Shown here: one piece after another, positions 1-14,293 of the stretch
Numbering within the stretch: the stretch's first letter is position 1
How the letters are laid out: each line of letters opens with the position of its first letter
NCBI RefSeq assembly: GCF_024498295.1
Contig: NZ_CP101827.1
Coordinates: forward strand, 1,058,001-1,122,000
Source: Thermocaproicibacter melissae
Lineage (GTDB): Bacteria > Bacillota > Clostridia > Oscillospirales > Acutalibacteraceae
Length of the DNA stretch: 64,000 nt
Direction of reading: 5' to 3'
Translations under genes and position numbers: made by a program
The notes under the pieces: generated by a model
Databases searched by the model: none
Seen by the model: only the letters and a program-made list of their open reading frames with translations
Told to the model about the DNA's origin: nothing

Positions 1-522
1 AATGCGAATTTTTTCGCCTTCGTTAATGAAAAGCGGAACTTTAATTTCTGCACCTGTCTCAACAGTTGCCGGTTTTGTTGCGTTTGTTGCGGTGTCGCCT
101 TTGAAGCCCGGCTCGGTCTTAATGACTTCGAGTTCAACAAAGTTCGGCGGCTCAACCCCGAAAACATTGTTCTTGTAGGAAAGAACTTTGCATGTCATAT
201 TCTCTTTTACAAACTTGAAGTTGTCACCGAGAACGCTCTTGCTAATCGGAATCTGCTCAAAAGTATCGGGATCCATGAAATAGTAAAGATCACCGTCATT
301 GTAAAGGTACTGCATTTCCTTGCGCTCAATGAAAGCGGTCGGGAACTTATCGTTCGGGTTGAAAGTACGCTCCGTCACGGCGCCGGAAATAACATTACGA
401 ATCTTTGTGCGGACAAATGCCGCGCCCTTACCCGGCTTAACATGCTGAAATTCGATAATGGAATAGACATTGCCGTCCATTTCAAATGTTGCGCCGTTAC
501 GGAAATCACCTGCTGATATCAT
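1..522 (-). CDS. efp: Elongation factor P (3' end cut by window edge)
   Basis: EF-P rescues ribosomes stalled on polyproline stretches. The visible 174 residues start [10 protein letters not shown] and hold the KOW-like domain I with the tip motif KPGKG. Lys32 sits where Bacillus EF-P carries its modified lysine. Domains II and III follow, up to the start of the conserved C-terminal segment (GEKIRI), so only about ten residues are missing. It is downstream of aroQ on the same strand, but a TTGAAA-17-TAAAAT promoter lies in between, so it can be transcribed alone. The pepP peptidase that often separates aroQ and efp in Firmicutes is absent. Identity is very secure; the end lies outside the window. 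Confidence 0.97.
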   Translation of the reverse strand, partial: MISAGDFRNGATFEMDGNVYSIIEFQHVKPGKGAAFVRTKIRNVISGAVTERTFNPNDKFPTAFIERKEMQYLYNDGDLYYFMDPDTFEQIPISKSVLGDNFKFVKENMTCKVLSYKNNVFGVEPPNFVELEVIKTEPGFKGDTATNATKPATVETGAEIKVPLFINEGEKIRI

Positions 523-560
523 TGGTCTTAGCCCCCATTAATTTATTCCAAACATATTAT

Positions 561-589
561 ATTTTATTATATTTTCCGCGGTTTTTCAA
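561..589 (-). promoter_or_regulatory. Sigma-A promoter for efp
   Basis: On the minus strand TTGAAA (584-589) is followed by a 17-base spacer and TAAAAT (561-566), 39 bases before the efp start. The surrounding 523-628 stretch is AT-rich and holds no other gene. Read from sequence only. Confidence 0.6.
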
Positions 590-628
590 TAGATATTTCG
601 CTCCCTGCCGCGCCAGGGAAAAGGGATA

Positions 629-1066
629 CTACAAAAGGTTCTTCAAGGCCGAAAGCGCAAGGAGATAACTGTATTTGCCGAAACCCGTAATCTGACCGAC
701 ACAAACCGGAGCAATTACACTTTTATGGCGGAATTCTTCCCGTGCATAAATGTTGCTCATGTGCACTTCTACAAAAGGAATGCAGACAGACGCAATTGCA
801 TCGCGCAGAGCATAACTGTAATGCGTAAGCGCACCTGCATTGATGATGACGCCGTCATATTTACCCCGAGCCTCGTGGATTCGGTCAATCAGGTCGCCTT
901 CATGGTTCGACTGGTAAATCTCACATTCAAAGCCGATCTGTTTTGCATATTCTTTGACCTGCAAATTAATGCTGTCAGCCGATTCATCGCCGTAAATTCC
1001 CTTTTCCCGGATTCCGACCATATTGAGGTTCGGTCCAAGCAAAAGAAGAATCTTTTTGGTATTCAT
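629..1066 (-). CDS. aroQ: Type II 3-dehydroquinate dehydratase
   Basis: Catalyses the trans-dehydration of 3-dehydroquinate to 3-dehydroshikimate in the shikimate pathway; type II enzymes are small dodecamers. The 145 residues are normal for the family. Expected active-site features are present: GPNLN at 11-15, Arg20 and Tyr25 in the flexible lid, Asn76 in INAGA, His82, the EVHMSN stretch with Glu100 and His102, and Arg113. The start ATG has an AGAGGATG ribosome site inside the 3' end of yqeG, two bases downstream of the yqeG stop, so the two genes are probably co-transcribed and coupled. No other shikimate gene is next to it. Confidence 0.95.
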   Translation of the reverse strand: MNTKKILLLLGPNLNMVGIREKGIYGDESADSINLQVKEYAKQIGFECEIYQSNHEGDLIDRIHEARGKYDGVIINAGALTHYSYALRDAIASVCIPFVEVHMSNIYAREEFRHKSVIAPVCVGQITGFGKYSYLLALSALKNLL

Positions 1067-1068
1067 CT

Positions 1069-1593
1069 TTAATCATCCTCTGCATGATCCGTCTTAATTC
1101 CGCTTTGTAATTCCAACTTCCGGCGAATCGGCCGTTCTAGCCTTCGCCGCACCCGAAAACTAAACGAATCTTCTTTCGATTTCGGAGCAACCAAAACGGA
1201 CTTCATGCCCGAAAGGTTGGCGCCCAGAATATCCGTAAAGATCTGATCCCCGACTACAACGGTGTGTTCGCGTTGTACCTTCAATTTGTGGGCAGCATGC
1301 AGATATGCAGCCGGCAGCGGTTTCATTGCCATTGAGCAAAACGGAAGTCCGTAAAGTGCCGCAAACGGTGCAACGCGGCTACTGCAATTATTGGATATAA
1401 TCAGCAGCTTAAAACCGTCTTCGCTGATTTTTTTTGCCCACTCGATCGACCCCGGGAACGGCTCCTGAGAGCCGTCTTCGGCAAGTGTGTTATCAACATC
1501 CAGCAAAACTGCCGCAGCATCAAGTTTATGAAGAAGCAACGGCGTAATGTCGGTTATTCGGGCCACATAAGCCGAAGGCATTAAGATTGGCAA
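1069..1593 (-). CDS. yqeG: YqeG family HAD-IIIA phosphatase
   Basis: A 174-residue HAD-superfamily protein of the YqeG type. Motif I is DVDNT (Asp32 and Asp34), motif II is the ISNN stretch, and motif III/IV is GDQIFTD. This subfamily is related to mitochondrial phosphatidylglycerophosphate phosphatase, but its substrate in Firmicutes is not settled. The start is taken as TTG at 1591-1593 because AGGAGG sits seven bases upstream; the next in-frame ATG, four codons later, would be too far from it. It leads a short operon with aroQ. The C-terminal tail is basic then acidic and probably disordered. Confidence 0.88.
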   Translation of the reverse strand: MPILMPSAYVARITDITPLLLHKLDAAAVLLDVDNTLAEDGSQEPFPGSIEWAKKISEDGFKLLIISNNCSSRVAPFAALYGLPFCSMAMKPLPAAYLHAAHKLKVQREHTVVVGDQIFTDILGANLSGMKSVLVAPKSKEDSFSFRVRRRLERPIRRKLELQSGIKTDHAEDD

Positions 1594-1632
1594 CTACGTA
1601 CCTCCTGTGAAAAGAAACCAGAGTGTAAACCC

Positions 1633-1660
1633 AAAAAAGCGGGCTTACTGCCCGCTTTTT
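1633..1660 (-). terminator. Terminator of rpsU
   Basis: Inverted repeat GCGGGC / GCCCGC with a five-base loop (1639-1655). Read on the minus strand it is followed by six T residues. The plus-strand side is also T-rich, so the signal could work in both directions. It lies between rpsU and yqeG. Confidence 0.85.
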
Positions 1661-1681
1661 GCACTTCACCTTTGCAACAAC

Positions 1682-1858
1682 TTACTTGTACTTACGCTTA
1701 CGAGCTGCCTCAGATTTCTTCTTACGTCTTACAGAAGGCTTTTCATAGGCTTCCCTTTTGCGGATTTCAGCGATAACTCCAGCCCTAGCGCACTGCTTTT
1801 TGAAACGCCTTAATGCGCTGTCCAGAGATTCGTTTTCCTTGACTCTAATCTCAGCCAT
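1682..1858 (-). CDS. rpsU: 30S ribosomal protein S21
   Basis: A 58-residue basic protein beginning [19 protein letters not shown] and ending in a lysine/arginine-rich tail ([15 protein letters not shown]), the typical form of S21, which helps mRNA-16S rRNA pairing on the small subunit. It has its own consensus promoter and its own terminator, so it is a single-gene unit here. In many bacteria rpsU is joined to dnaG and rpoD; here those genes are about 13 kb away on the same strand. The start has GGGAGGGAAG upstream. Confidence 0.96.
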   Translation of the reverse strand: MAEIRVKENESLDSALRRFKKQCARAGVIAEIRKREAYEKPSVRRKKKSEAARKRKYK

Positions 1859-1919
1859 TTATCTTCCCTCCCATCCGCCAAAAGGCAGGGGTTATTAGCA
1901 AAACATGCTACATTAGTTA

Positions 1920-1948
1920 ATTATACTGATTTTCTCACATACTGTCAA
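1920..1948 (-). promoter_or_regulatory. Consensus sigma-A promoter for rpsU
   Basis: Perfect hexamers on the minus strand: TTGACA (1943-1948), a 17-base spacer, TATAAT (1920-1925), about 60 bases before the S21 start. Nothing else coding is visible in 1859-2004. Confidence 0.9.
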
Positions 1949-2008
1949 GATTAATCTTAAATAGCATACATATATGTAGAATTATCGTAATTTTTCTGGC
2001 ACATACAA

Positions 2009-2044
2009 AAATATCCGAAGCTGCCGAAACAGCTTCGGATATTT
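2009..2044 (-). terminator. Terminator of tuf
   Basis: A 14-bp perfect inverted repeat (2009-2022 and 2031-2044) with an eight-base loop. On the minus strand the stem runs into a T-rich tail. It lies 34 bases after the tuf stop and closes the str operon. Confidence 0.9.
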
Positions 2045-2078
2045 ATCTGTTTTCGTAAATCAGGCAGAATCCCTGAAA

Positions 2079-3281
2079 TTACTCCAAGATCTTGGTAACA
2101 ACGCCGGAACCAACGGTGTGGCCGCCTTCACGGATAGCGAAGCGGAGGCCTTCTTCCATAGCAACCGGGGTGATCAGTTCAACTGTCATCTCAACGTTGT
2201 CGCCAGGCATGCACATCTCGGTGCCTTCCGGCAGAGTGATAACGCCGGTAACGTCCGTTGTACGGAAGTAGAACTGCGGGCGATAGTTGTTGAAGAACGG
2301 AGTATGACGGCCGCCTTCATCCTTAGTAAGGACGTAAACCTTGCCCTGGAACTTGGTGTGCGGATGCACTGAACCCGGTTTTGCGAGAACCTGGCCGCGC
2401 TCAATTTCGTCTCTCTGGATACCGCGGAGAAGAACACCAATGTTGTCGCCAGCTTGTGCGAAATCAAGGGTCTTGCGGAACATTTCAAGTCCTGTGATAA
2501 CGGACTTCTTCTTCTCCTGAGACAAACCGACGATTTCAACTTCATCGCCGATCTTAGCCATACCGCGCTCAACTCTACCAGTTGCAACGGTACCACGGCC
2601 GGAGATGGTCATAACATCTTCAATCGGCATCAGGAACGGCTGGTCAGCCTTACGTTCCGGATTCGGAATGTAATTGTCAACAGCTTCCATCAGGTCGAGA
2701 ATGCACTTGTATTCCGGAGCATTCGGATCGGTGGAGGTGGATTCGAGAGCCTTCAGAGCAGAACCCTTGATGATCGGAGTATCGTCACCCGGGAAGTCAT
2801 ACTCATTCAGGAGGTCACGGATTTCCATTTCAACGAGGTCAAGCAGTTCAGGATCGTCAACCTGGTCAACCTTGTTCATGAAAACTACGATATAAGGCAC
2901 GCCAACCTGACGAGCGAGCAGGATGTGCTCTCTGGTCTGGGGCATCGGGCCGTCAGCAGCAGAAACAACGAGGATTGCGCCGTCCATCTGAGCAGCACCG
3001 GTGATCATGTTCTTGATATAGTCAGCGTGGCCCGGGCAGTCAACGTGAGCATAGTGACGCTTCTCGGTCTGATACTCAACGTGAGCAGTGTTGATTGTGA
3101 TTCCGCGTGCTCTTTCTTCCGGAGCCTTATCGATGTTTGCATAATCGACAAAGTCAGCTTCGCCCTTGAAGTTAAGGACTTTCGTGATAGCAGCGGTCAG
3201 TGTGGTTTTACCGTGGTCAACGTGACCGATGGTCCCGATGTTTACATGGGGTTTGGAGCGGTCAAATTTTTCTTTTGCCAT
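2079..3281 (-). CDS. tuf: Elongation factor Tu
   Basis: GTPase that delivers aminoacyl-tRNA to the ribosomal A site. The 400 residues match the family length. G1 is GHVDHGKT (19-26), G3 is DCPGH (81-85) and G4 is NKVD (136-139), followed by the two beta-barrel domains ending in VVTKILE. The start has AGGAGGACCCCAA before ATG. It is the last gene of rpsL-rpsG-fusA-tuf, but the 100-base gap after fusA contains a likely separate promoter, as expected for a protein needed in excess over EF-G. Identity is certain. Confidence 0.99.
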   Translation of the reverse strand: MAKEKFDRSKPHVNIGTIGHVDHGKTTLTAAITKVLNFKGEADFVDYANIDKAPEERARGITINTAHVEYQTEKRHYAHVDCPGHADYIKNMITGAAQMDGAILVVSAADGPMPQTREHILLARQVGVPYIVVFMNKVDQVDDPELLDLVEMEIRDLLNEYDFPGDDTPIIKGSALKALESTSTDPNAPEYKCILDLMEAVDNYIPNPERKADQPFLMPIEDVMTISGRGTVATGRVERGMAKIGDEVEIVGLSQEKKKSVITGLEMFRKTLDFAQAGDNIGVLLRGIQRDEIERGQVLAKPGSVHPHTKFQGKVYVLTKDEGGRHTPFFNNYRPQFYFRTTDVTGVITLPEGTEMCMPGDNVEMTVELITPVAMEEGLRFAIREGGHTVGSGVVTKILE

Positions 3282-3339
3282 TTGGGGTCCTCCTTTTTAT
3301 TATCCGATTATAAGTTTCTAAAAGCTACTTAATGGTAAT

Positions 3340-3368
3340 ATTCTAGCAACAAAAGTCTCAAAAAGCAA
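3340..3368 (-). promoter_or_regulatory. Likely internal promoter for tuf
   Basis: Minus strand TTGCTT (3363-3368), 17-base spacer, TAGAAT (3340-3345), in the fusA-tuf gap. The -35 is imperfect, so the call is moderate. Confidence 0.55.
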
Positions 3369-3382
3369 GCGCATTTTAGCCT

Positions 3383-5464
3383 TTACTCTGACTTTTTCGC
3401 ACGGCTGGTAATGATCTTCTCAGAGATGTTCTTCGGAACCTCAGCATATTCTCCCGGCTCCATTACATACTGGCCGCGGCCCTGAGTCTTGGAACGCAGG
3501 TCAGTTGCATAACCGAACATTTCCGAGAGCGGAACACGCGCACGAATTTGCTGTGCGCCCGGAATCGCATCCATGCCTTCAATCATGCCGCGGCGAGAGT
3601 TCAGGTCGCCCATAACGTCGCCCATATACTCTTCCGGAACAATGACTGTAACCTTCATAATCGGCTCAAGGATAACCGGTTGAGCCTTTGCCATAGCGTC
3701 TTTGAACGCCATAGAAGCGGCAATCTTAAATGCGAGTTCCGAGGAGTCGACTTCGTGGTAAGAACCATCATACAGCGTGACCTTTACATCCACAACCGGA
3801 TAGCCAGCAAGAACACCGGCCATCATAGCGCCCTGGATACCTTGGTCAACAGCAGGAATGAATTCCTTCGGAATTGCACCGCCTGTAATCTGGTTGACAA
3901 ACTCATAACCCTTACCCGGGTTCGGCTCAATTTTGATCTTAACATGACCGTACTGACCATGACCGCCGGACTGCCTTGCGTATTTGTTTTCAACATCTGC
4001 AGTACCGCGGATGGTTTCTTTGTAAGCAACCTGCGGCTTACCGACGTTTGCTTCAACATGGAATTCACGCATCAGTCTGTCAACGATGATTTCCAGGTGA
4101 AGTTCGCCCATGCCTGCGATGATGGTCTGGCCGGTTTCCTCATCGGTATAAGCCCTAAAGGTCGGGTCTTCTTCCGCCAGTTTGGAAAGGGCAATGCCCA
4201 TCTTCTCCTGGCCAGCCTTCGTCTTCGGCTCAATTGCGACGCGGATAACAGGCTCCGGATACTCCATGGATTCGAGAATGATCGGGCGCTTCGGGTCGCA
4301 GAGTGTATCACCGGTAGTAGTTGCCTTCAGGCCCACTGCTGCGGCGATGTCGCCGGCATAAACGGTCTCAAGGTCTTGCCTGTGGTTTGCATGCATCTGC
4401 AAAATACGGCCCATGCGCTCATTCGTGTCTTTCACGGAGTTATAAACCGTAGCGCCGGCATTGAGAGTTCCGGAATAAACACGGAAGAAAACGAGCTTTC
4501 CGACGAATGGGTCCGTAGCAATCTTGAATGCCAGAGCGGCAAACGGCTCGTCGTCGGACGCATGGCAATCTTCTTCTTCACCCGTATTCGGGTTGGTTCC
4601 GCGGATAGCGGCAACGTCAGTCGGAGCGGGCAAGAAAGCGACAATTGCGTCAAGCAGTTTCTGAACGCCCTTGTTTCGATAGGAAGAACCGCAAGTGACA
4701 GGAACCATCTTATTGGCAATCGTAGCCTTGCGGATGCCGGCTATAATTTCTTCCTTCGTGAGTTCTTCCCCGTTCAGATATTTCTCCATGAGGTCGTCGT
4801 CCTGCTCGGCAACAGCCTCAATGAGCTTTGCATGATATTCTTCGGCAAGGTCTTTCATGTCTTCCGGAATTTCCTCGACCTTCATGTCCTTGCCCATTTC
4901 ATCATAATAGACGTCAGCTTTCATATCGATCAGGTCAATAATACCCTTGAAGGTATCTTCACTGCCGATCGGAAGCTGAATCGGAACGGCGTTGGCTTTG
5001 AGGCGCTCGCGCATCATATTGACGCAGCGGAAGAAATCTGCGCCCATGATGTCCATCTTATTGACATAAGCCAAACGCGGGACACCGAACTGCTCGGCCT
5101 GACGCCACACCGTCTCGGACTGCGGCTCGACGCCACCCTTAGCGCAGAATACTGTTACAGAACCATCCAGCACGCGAAGGGAACGCTCAACCTCGACTGT
5201 AAAGTCGACGTGGCCCGGGGTATCAATGATATTGATACGATGGCCCTTCCAGAAGCATGTTGTTGCTGCGGAAGTGATGGTAATGCCGCGCTCCTGCTCT
5301 TGCACCATCCAGTCCATGGTAGCAGCGCCGTCATGAACTTCGCCGATTTTGTGGTTGATGCCCGTATAGTAAAGGATACGTTCCGTCGTGGTTGTCTTTC
5401 CTGCATCGATATGCGCCGTAATACCGATATTGCGGACTAAATTTAGTGGTACTTGCCTAGGCAT
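3383..5464 (-). CDS. fusA: Elongation factor G
   Basis: Translocation GTPase, 693 residues as usual. G1 is AHIDAGKT (17-24), G3 is DTPGH (81-85) and G4 is NKMD (135-138). Domain IV and V follow with the expected [15 protein letters not shown] and [10 protein letters not shown] stretches. The ATG is preceded by GTAGGAGGGAATT. It lies 38 bases after rpsG, so the two are clearly co-transcribed. No second fusA-like gene is in the window. Identity is certain. Confidence 0.99.
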   Translation of the reverse strand: MPRQVPLNLVRNIGITAHIDAGKTTTTERILYYTGINHKIGEVHDGAATMDWMVQEQERGITITSAATTCFWKGHRINIIDTPGHVDFTVEVERSLRVLDGSVTVFCAKGGVEPQSETVWRQAEQFGVPRLAYVNKMDIMGADFFRCVNMMRERLKANAVPIQLPIGSEDTFKGIIDLIDMKADVYYDEMGKDMKVEEIPEDMKDLAEEYHAKLIEAVAEQDDDLMEKYLNGEELTKEEIIAGIRKATIANKMVPVTCGSSYRNKGVQKLLDAIVAFLPAPTDVAAIRGTNPNTGEEEDCHASDDEPFAALAFKIATDPFVGKLVFFRVYSGTLNAGATVYNSVKDTNERMGRILQMHANHRQDLETVYAGDIAAAVGLKATTTGDTLCDPKRPIILESMEYPEPVIRVAIEPKTKAGQEKMGIALSKLAEEDPTFRAYTDEETGQTIIAGMGELHLEIIVDRLMREFHVEANVGKPQVAYKETIRGTADVENKYARQSGGHGQYGHVKIKIEPNPGKGYEFVNQITGGAIPKEFIPAVDQGIQGAMMAGVLAGYPVVDVKVTLYDGSYHEVDSSELAFKIAASMAFKDAMAKAQPVILEPIMKVTVIVPEEYMGDVMGDLNSRRGMIEGMDAIPGAQQIRARVPLSEMFGYATDLRSKTQGRGQYVMEPGEYAEVPKNISEKIITSRAKKSE

Positions 5465-5502
5465 AATTCCCTCCTACATACTGAAAACGTGCAGAACCGC
5501 AT

Positions 5503-5973
5503 TTACCAGCGATAATGAGCAAATGCTCTATTCGCTTCCGCCATTTTATGCGTCTCATCGCGCTTCTTGGCGGCACCGCCCGCACCATTCACAGCGTCGA
5601 GAATTTCGCCGGCAAGCCGTTCTTTCATTGTTTTTTCTGATCTCTGGCGAGCGTAGTCAGCCATCCAGCGCAGACCCAAAGTCTGTCTTCTCTCTGGCCG
5701 AACCTCAATCGGAACCTGATAAGTTGCACCGCCAACACGGCGTGCCTTTACTTCCAGGGACGGCATAACATTCTCCATTGCCTGCTCGAAAACTTCAAGC
5801 GGATCTTTGCCTGTTTTGTCCCTGACAATATCAAATGCGCCGTAGACGATTTTCTGGGCTACGCCCTTCTTGCCGTCATACATAACATTATTAATCAAAC
5901 GTGTAACTAATTTGGAATGATAAAGTGGATCCGGCAAAACATCACGTTTCGCGGTTGAACCTCTTCTTGGCAC
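5503..5973 (-). CDS. rpsG: 30S ribosomal protein S7
   Basis: Primary 16S rRNA-binding protein that nucleates assembly of the 30S head. The start is set at GTG (5971-5973) because AAGGAGGG lies just upstream and the product then begins [12 protein letters not shown] and is 156 residues long, exactly the usual size. An upstream in-frame extension of 17 codons lacks a ribosome site. It lies 164 bases downstream of rpsL. That gap contains no gene; a weak 7-bp inverted repeat (6070-6076 with 6100-6106) may be leader structure. Confidence 0.97.
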   Translation of the reverse strand: MPRRGSTAKRDVLPDPLYHSKLVTRLINNVMYDGKKGVAQKIVYGAFDIVRDKTGKDPLEVFEQAMENVMPSLEVKARRVGGATYQVPIEVRPERRQTLGLRWMADYARQRSEKTMKERLAGEILDAVNGAGGAAKKRDETHKMAEANRAFAHYRW

Positions 5974-6137
5974 TTTACTTCCCTCCTTCACAGAAATGAT
6001 ATCATCGGTACTCGAAAGCGACAAACTCCCGTGGCCAATACAGAGGCGTTAAATCTATATTCAAACGCCGCTGCATCCTGTTTTTCAACATGCACAAATA
6101 TGCAGCCGTAAGGTTTCTGTCTTAAAAATCAACCGCT

Positions 6138-6572
6138 TTACTTAGCGGCTTTTGCAGCGCCGGCTTTCGGTCTCTTTGCACCATATTTGGAGCGACCCTG
6201 CATACGTCCTGCAACGCCCTGTGTATCGAGGGTTCCGCGGATGATGTGGTAACGCACACCAGGCAGGTCCTTTACACGACCGCCGCGGATCATCACAACA
6301 CTGTGCTCCTGAAGGTTGTGGCCGACGCCCGGAATATAAGCACTAACTTCGATTCCATTGGAAAGCCTAACTCTTGCAATCTTTCTAAGTGCGGAGTTCG
6401 GCTTCTTCGGGGTCGCGGTCTTTACGACTGTGCAAACACCACGCTTCTGCGGAGAATTCTGATCGATCGGAACCCTTTTCTTGGCATTCCAGCCTTTCAG
6501 AAGGGCAGGAGCCTTCGCCTTGCGCACGGGGACTTCTCTCCCTTTGTTGACGAGCTGATTAAAGGTTGGCAT
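6138..6572 (-). CDS. rpsL: 30S ribosomal protein S12
   Basis: Decoding-centre protein, 144 residues starting [16 protein letters not shown]. The [10 protein letters not shown] loop has the streptomycin-sensitive lysine, and the [27 protein letters not shown] block is intact. The start ATG at 6570-6572 follows GAGGAGGTGTACT; a 27-codon upstream in-frame extension has no ribosome site and is not used. First gene of the str operon, with its own promoter reading out of the 3' end of rpoC and a hairpin in the leader. Confidence 0.97.
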   Translation of the reverse strand: MPTFNQLVNKGREVPVRKAKAPALLKGWNAKKRVPIDQNSPQKRGVCTVVKTATPKKPNSALRKIARVRLSNGIEVSAYIPGVGHNLQEHSVVMIRGGRVKDLPGVRYHIIRGTLDTQGVAGRMQGRSKYGAKRPKAGAAKAAK

Positions 6573-6638
6573 AGTACACCTCCTCACACGAAAATATCTA
6601 TGTTCAACGGCCGAAAAGACCGCAAAACAACATATTTG

Positions 6639-6671
6639 GGTCTGTTCTGCCATACCTCGGCAGAACAGACC
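6639..6671 (-). other. 13-bp hairpin at the predicted 5' end of the rpsL transcript
   Basis: Perfect inverted repeat GGTCTGTTCTGCC / GGCAGAACAGACC (6639-6651 and 6659-6671) with a seven-base loop. No T-run follows on the minus strand (CAAATATG comes next), so it is not an intrinsic terminator. It begins about seven bases after the predicted start of the rpsL promoter transcript. It may protect the mRNA 5' end or serve as a processing site between the rpoBC and str messages; that role is inference. Confidence 0.7.
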
Positions 6672-6693
6672 ATCACAATTCGTTAGTATATCA

Positions 6694-10236
<3,543 letters not shown>

Positions 10237-10253
10237 GCCCTGGCCCCTTCCTG

Positions 10254-13200
10254 TCAATTAATGCCGTCGTCTGAATCAGAATCGAAATCGAGCATTTCGT
10301 CTTTTTCAAACAAAACGTCGTCGTCCTTTTCTTCGGAGAAATCGTCTGAAACATCAAACAAGTCATCGCCTTGGTCGACATCGCCGCTTTCGTCTCCCTC
10401 AACGGAGTAGCCCTCAAGGTTATCCGCGACGTTCGGCTCATCGAAGTGGTCTTCCTGCGGATTGAACCCGATATCGTCGTCGTCAAAGGTTTGTTTCAGG
10501 TCGATCTCTTCGTTGTTTTCATCCAGAACCTTTACATCGAGCGCCAACGCCTGAAGTTCCTTAATCAAAACCTTGAAGGATTCCGGAATACCCGGCTTCG
10601 GAATATTCTGGCCTTTAACGATGGCTTCGTAGGTCTTAACACGGCCGACAACATCATCGGACTTCACGGTCAGGATTTCCTGCAGGGTATAAGCAGCACC
10701 GTAAGCTTCAAGCGCCCAAACTTCCATTTCGCCGAAGCGCTGACCGCCGAACTGAGCTTTACCGCCCAAAGGCTGCTGCGTAACCAGCGAATACGGTCCG
10801 GTGGAGCGAGCATGAATCTTATCGTCAACCAGATGGTGAAGTTTGAGGTAATACATATAGCCAACGGTAACCGGGTTATCGAAGTATTCTCCGGTTCGGC
10901 CGTCTTTCAGCATAATTTTTCCGTCTGGGCGCATTCCCGCCTGCTTCAGGCACTCTACGATGTCGTTTTCATGCGCACCGTCGAACACCGGCGTCATAAT
11001 CTTCCAGCCGAGCAGCTTTGCGGCAAGGCCGAGGTGAACTTCCAGAACCTGACCGATGTTCATACGGGAAGGCACGCCCAACGGGTTCAGCACGATGTCG
11101 AGTGGGGTACCGTCCGGCAGGAACGGCATATCCTCAACCGGCAGGATGCGGGACACAACACCTTTGTTACCGTGGCGGCCGGCCATCTTGTCACCCACGG
11201 AAATCTTACGCTTCTGCGCAATATAGCAGCGGACGACTTTATTGACACCCGGGCTCAATTCGTCGTGGCTGTTCTCGCGGGTAAATACTTTAACATCAAC
11301 AACGATGCCGTATTCGCCGTGCGGCACACGCAGAGAGGTATCGCGCACCTCACGCGCTTTCTCGCCGAAAATAGCACGGAGCAAGCGCTCTTCTGCGGTC
11401 AGCTCGGTCTCGCCCTTCGGGGTAACCTTGCCGACGAGGATATCTCCCGCACGGACTTCAGCACCGACGCGGATAATACCGTTCTCATCGAGATCACGGA
11501 GGAGGTCTTCATTCACGTTCGGAATATCACGCGTAATTTCTTCGGGCCCGAGCTTGGTATCGCGGGCTTCCGTCTCATATTCTTCAATGTGAATCGAGGT
11601 AAATACATCCTCACGGACAACTTTTTCGCTGATCAGGACAGCGTCTTCGTAGTTATAGCCTTCCCAGGTCATGAAGCCGATGAGCACATTTTTGCCAAGG
11701 CTGATTTCGCCGTCTTTGGTGCCTGGGCCGTCAGCGATGACATCGCCGGCGTTGACACGGTCATTGACGGAAACAATCGGGACCTGGTTAAAGCAGGTTC
11801 CCTGGTTGGAACGCATGAATTTAATGATGTGGTAGGTATCAATCTCACCATCATCGGTGGCAATCTTGATTTCATCGGCGCTTACGCTGCGGACAACGCC
11901 GGAGCGTTTTGCGAGGACGCAGACGCCGGAATCGACGCCAGCCTTATATTCCATGCCGGTGCCGACAATCGGGGATTCCGTTTTAAGCAGCGGCACAGCC
12001 TGCCTCTGCATGTTGGATCCCATCAACGCACGGTTCGCGTCGTCGTTTTCGAGGAACGGAATCATTGCCGTTGCGACAGAAACAACCATCCGCGGTGAAA
12101 CGTCCATGAAATCTGCTTTTTCACGTTCCACTTCAACGAACTCGCCGCGGTAACGGCCATTTACTTTCGCATGGACGAAATGTCCTTCTTCATCGAGCGG
12201 CTCATTCGCCTGAACAACAATGTAGTTATCCTCCACGTCTGCCGTCATGTAGACGACATCTTTGGTAACAACACCGGTTTTCTTATCAACGCGGCGGTAC
12301 GGCGCTTCGATAAAGCCGTATTCGTTGATGCGTGCGAATGTGGCAAGGTAGGAAATCAAGCCGATGTTCGGGCCTTCTGGTGTCTCAATTGGGCACATAC
12401 GGCCGTAATGGGTGTAATGAACATCGCGGACTTCAAATCCTGCACGGTCTCTCGACAGACCGCCGGGGCCAAGGGCGGAAAGACGACGCTTATGCGTCAG
12501 CTCTGCAAGCGGGTTGGTCTGATCCATGAACTGCGAAAGCGGTGATGAACCGAAGAATTCACGGATTGCAGCAACAACCGGACGAATATTAATAAGAGAA
12601 TGCGGTGTGAGGACTTCAAGGTCCTGAGCCTGAAGCGTCATACGCTCGCGGATAACACGTTCAAGGCGTGAAAAACCGATGCGGAACTGATTCTGGAGCA
12701 GTTCGCCGACCGAACGGATGCGGCGGTTGCCCAGGTGGTCAATATCGTCCACATTGCCGAGGCCGACAGCGAGGCAATTCAGGTAGTTGATGGAAGCGAA
12801 AATATCGTCAATTGTAATATGCTTTGGAACAAGGTCGTCAGCTCTTGCAATGAGCTGTTTCTTGATCTCCTCGTCAGAAGAACAGGAATCGAGAATCTCG
12901 CGCAAAACTTTGAACGAGACGCGCTCATTGATGCCGCACTCTTCCTTTGCATCGAAGTTGACGTACTTGGAAATGTCCACCATACCATTGGATATGATTT
13001 TGACTTCCTTGTCTCCAACTTCCACAAAGGCTTCGGTTACGCCGGCATTGTCAATGTCCGCTGCGAGTTCGCGGGTAATGACAGTGCCCTCTTCCGCCAT
13101 GACTTCACCCGTGTACGGGTTGACAATCGGTCTTGTAATCTTCTGACCGGTCAGGCGGCCGGCAAGTGCCAATTTTTTGTTGTATTTATAACGGCCCACG

Positions 13201-14012
13201 CGGGAAAGATCATAACGGCGGGCGTCAAAGAAAAGGCCATTCAAATGAGCCTGTGCACTTTCAATGGTAGGCGGCTCGCTTGGTCTGAGTCTGCGGTAGA
13301 CTTCAAACAGAGCATCCTCCATGTTTTTGCATGGGTCTTTTTCAATGGTAGCGTTAATTCGATCGTCATTGCCGAAGAAATCGCGGATCTGCTCATCGGT
13401 TCCAAGGCCAAGGGCACGGATGAAAACAGTTACCGGAAGCTTACGGTTCTTATCAATGCGCACATAAAAAACGTCGCTGGCATCCGTTTCATATTCCAGC
13501 CAAGCGCCGCGGTTCGGAATGACCGTGGTGCTGTAAAGCTCTTTGCCCGTTTTGTCATACTCCATTTTATAGTAGACGCCAGGAGAACGAACGAGCTGTG
13601 AAACAATAACACGCTCAGCGCCGTTGATAACAAAAGTGCCGCTTTCCGTCATGATCGGAAAGTCACCCATAAAGACTTCGGATTCTTTGATTTCGCCGCT
13701 TTCCCTGTTCAGCAGGCGGGCAGTGACGCGCAGAGGAGCCGAATAGGTAGCATCGCGTTCCTTGCATTCTTCCACACTGTAATTTGGATGGTCGGAGTCC
13801 AGTTTATAGTCCACAAAATCCAGGACAAGGTTGCCGGTGTAATCGGTGATGCCGGAAACTTCCTTAAAGACTTCCTTGAGGCCTTCATCGAGGAACCACT
13901 GATACGACTTTTTCTGGACCTCAATCAAGTTCGGCATATTTAGGACTTCGTCGATACGCGCAAAACTCATGCGTGTATTCTTGCCGACCTTCACCGGTTT
14001 GACATTCACCAT
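10254..14012 (-). CDS. rpoB: RNA polymerase beta subunit with a long acidic tail
   Basis: Beta subunit of RNA polymerase, 1,252 residues from the preferred start. The product then begins [17 protein letters not shown] like close homologues, with GGAG eleven bases upstream; an ATG 14 codons earlier (14054) has no ribosome site. The rifampicin pocket ([19 protein letters not shown] and SALGPGGL) has the sensitive-type residues. After the conserved end, the last 78 residues contain about 33 Asp/Glu and only two Lys, an acidic and probably disordered tail. rpoB is not preceded by rplJ-rplL; it has its own promoter after a terminator. The stop lies 17 bases before rpoC. Confidence 0.98.
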   Translation of the reverse strand: MVNVKPVKVGKNTRMSFARIDEVLNMPNLIEVQKKSYQWFLDEGLKEVFKEVSGITDYTGNLVLDFVDYKLDSDHPNYSVEECKERDATYSAPLRVTARLLNRESGEIKESEVFMGDFPIMTESGTFVINGAERVIVSQLVRSPGVYYKMEYDKTGKELYSTTVIPNRGAWLEYETDASDVFYVRIDKNRKLPVTVFIRALGLGTDEQIRDFFGNDDRINATIEKDPCKNMEDALFEVYRRLRPSEPPTIESAQAHLNGLFFDARRYDLSRVGRYKYNKKLALAGRLTGQKITRPIVNPYTGEVMAEEGTVITRELAADIDNAGVTEAFVEVGDKEVKIISNGMVDISKYVNFDAKEECGINERVSFKVLREILDSCSSDEEIKKQLIARADDLVPKHITIDDIFASINYLNCLAVGLGNVDDIDHLGNRRIRSVGELLQNQFRIGFSRLERVIRERMTLQAQDLEVLTPHSLINIRPVVAAIREFFGSSPLSQFMDQTNPLAELTHKRRLSALGPGGLSRDRAGFEVRDVHYTHYGRMCPIETPEGPNIGLISYLATFARINEYGFIEAPYRRVDKKTGVVTKDVVYMTADVEDNYIVVQANEPLDEEGHFVHAKVNGRYRGEFVEVEREKADFMDVSPRMVVSVATAMIPFLENDDANRALMGSNMQRQAVPLLKTESPIVGTGMEYKAGVDSGVCVLAKRSGVVRSVSADEIKIATDDGEIDTYHIIKFMRSNQGTCFNQVPIVSVNDRVNAGDVIADGPGTKDGEISLGKNVLIGFMTWEGYNYEDAVLISEKVVREDVFTSIHIEEYETEARDTKLGPEEITRDIPNVNEDLLRDLDENGIIRVGAEVRAGDILVGKVTPKGETELTAEERLLRAIFGEKAREVRDTSLRVPHGEYGIVVDVKVFTRENSHDELSPGVNKVVRCYIAQKRKISVGDKMAGRHGNKGVVSRILPVEDMPFLPDGTPLDIVLNPLGVPSRMNIGQVLEVHLGLAAKLLGWKIMTPVFDGAHENDIVECLKQAGMRPDGKIMLKDGRTGEYFDNPVTVGYMYYLKLHHLVDDKIHARSTGPYSLVTQQPLGGKAQFGGQRFGEMEVWALEAYGAAYTLQEILTVKSDDVVGRVKTYEAIVKGQNIPKPGIPESFKVLIKELQALALDVKVLDENNEEIDLKQTFDDDDIGFNPQEDHFDEPNVADNLEGYSVEGDESGDVDQGDDLFDVSDDFSEEKDDDVLFEKDEMLDFDSDSDDGIN

Positions 14013-14178
14013 CGGCTCAATCACTCCATTCATAAATTTGACATTCCGCGGCATAAATCAGGTTTTAAAAGGCTGTGCATACACCATTGCTGAGAAGATT
14101 TGCTTGCCTTTTTGGAATTCCTGTGTTATGATAGTACAGAACCATTTGTGACAATTTTCCATGATGATGCAGTTTACT

Positions 14179-14207
14179 ATTTTACTACAAGATTCCTGCT
14201 GTGTCAA
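14179..14207 (-). promoter_or_regulatory. Sigma-A promoter for rpoBC
   Basis: Minus strand TTGACA (14202-14207), 17-base spacer, TAAAAT (14179-14184), about 165 bases before rpoB, leaving a long untranslated leader with no recognisable riboswitch. Confidence 0.8.
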
Positions 14208-14259
14208 GGCTTTTCTTGCATAACGAATTGTCAAGCATCATACTGTTATTAGAACGATA

Positions 14260-14290
14260 AAAGCGTCGAAGGGATAACCTTCGGCGCTTT
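14260..14290 (-). terminator. Terminator after the rpoD/Rrf2 operon
   Basis: 13-bp stem with one mismatch (14260-14272 and 14278-14290), five-base loop; T-rich on the minus-strand exit. It sits directly after the Rrf2 gene stop and insulates rpoB from it. Confidence 0.8.
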
Positions 14291-14293
14291 TTG

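Noticed and set aside
603-618. Small inverted repeat between aroQ and efp as a terminator
   Set aside because: Only five paired bases and no T-tail on the minus strand.
3548-5440. A 630-codon open frame on the plus strand opposite fusA
   Set aside because: It is fully antisense to a certain gene, has no ribosome site and its protein has no recognisable domain; it is a by-product of fusA codon bias.
6639-6671. Intrinsic terminator between rpoC and rpsL
   Set aside because: The stem is perfect but lacks a T-run on the minus strand, and it would cut off the str operon; it is listed as a leader hairpin instead.
10371-12098. A 575-codon open frame opposite rpoB
   Set aside because: Antisense to conserved rpoB sequence; same explanation as for fusA.
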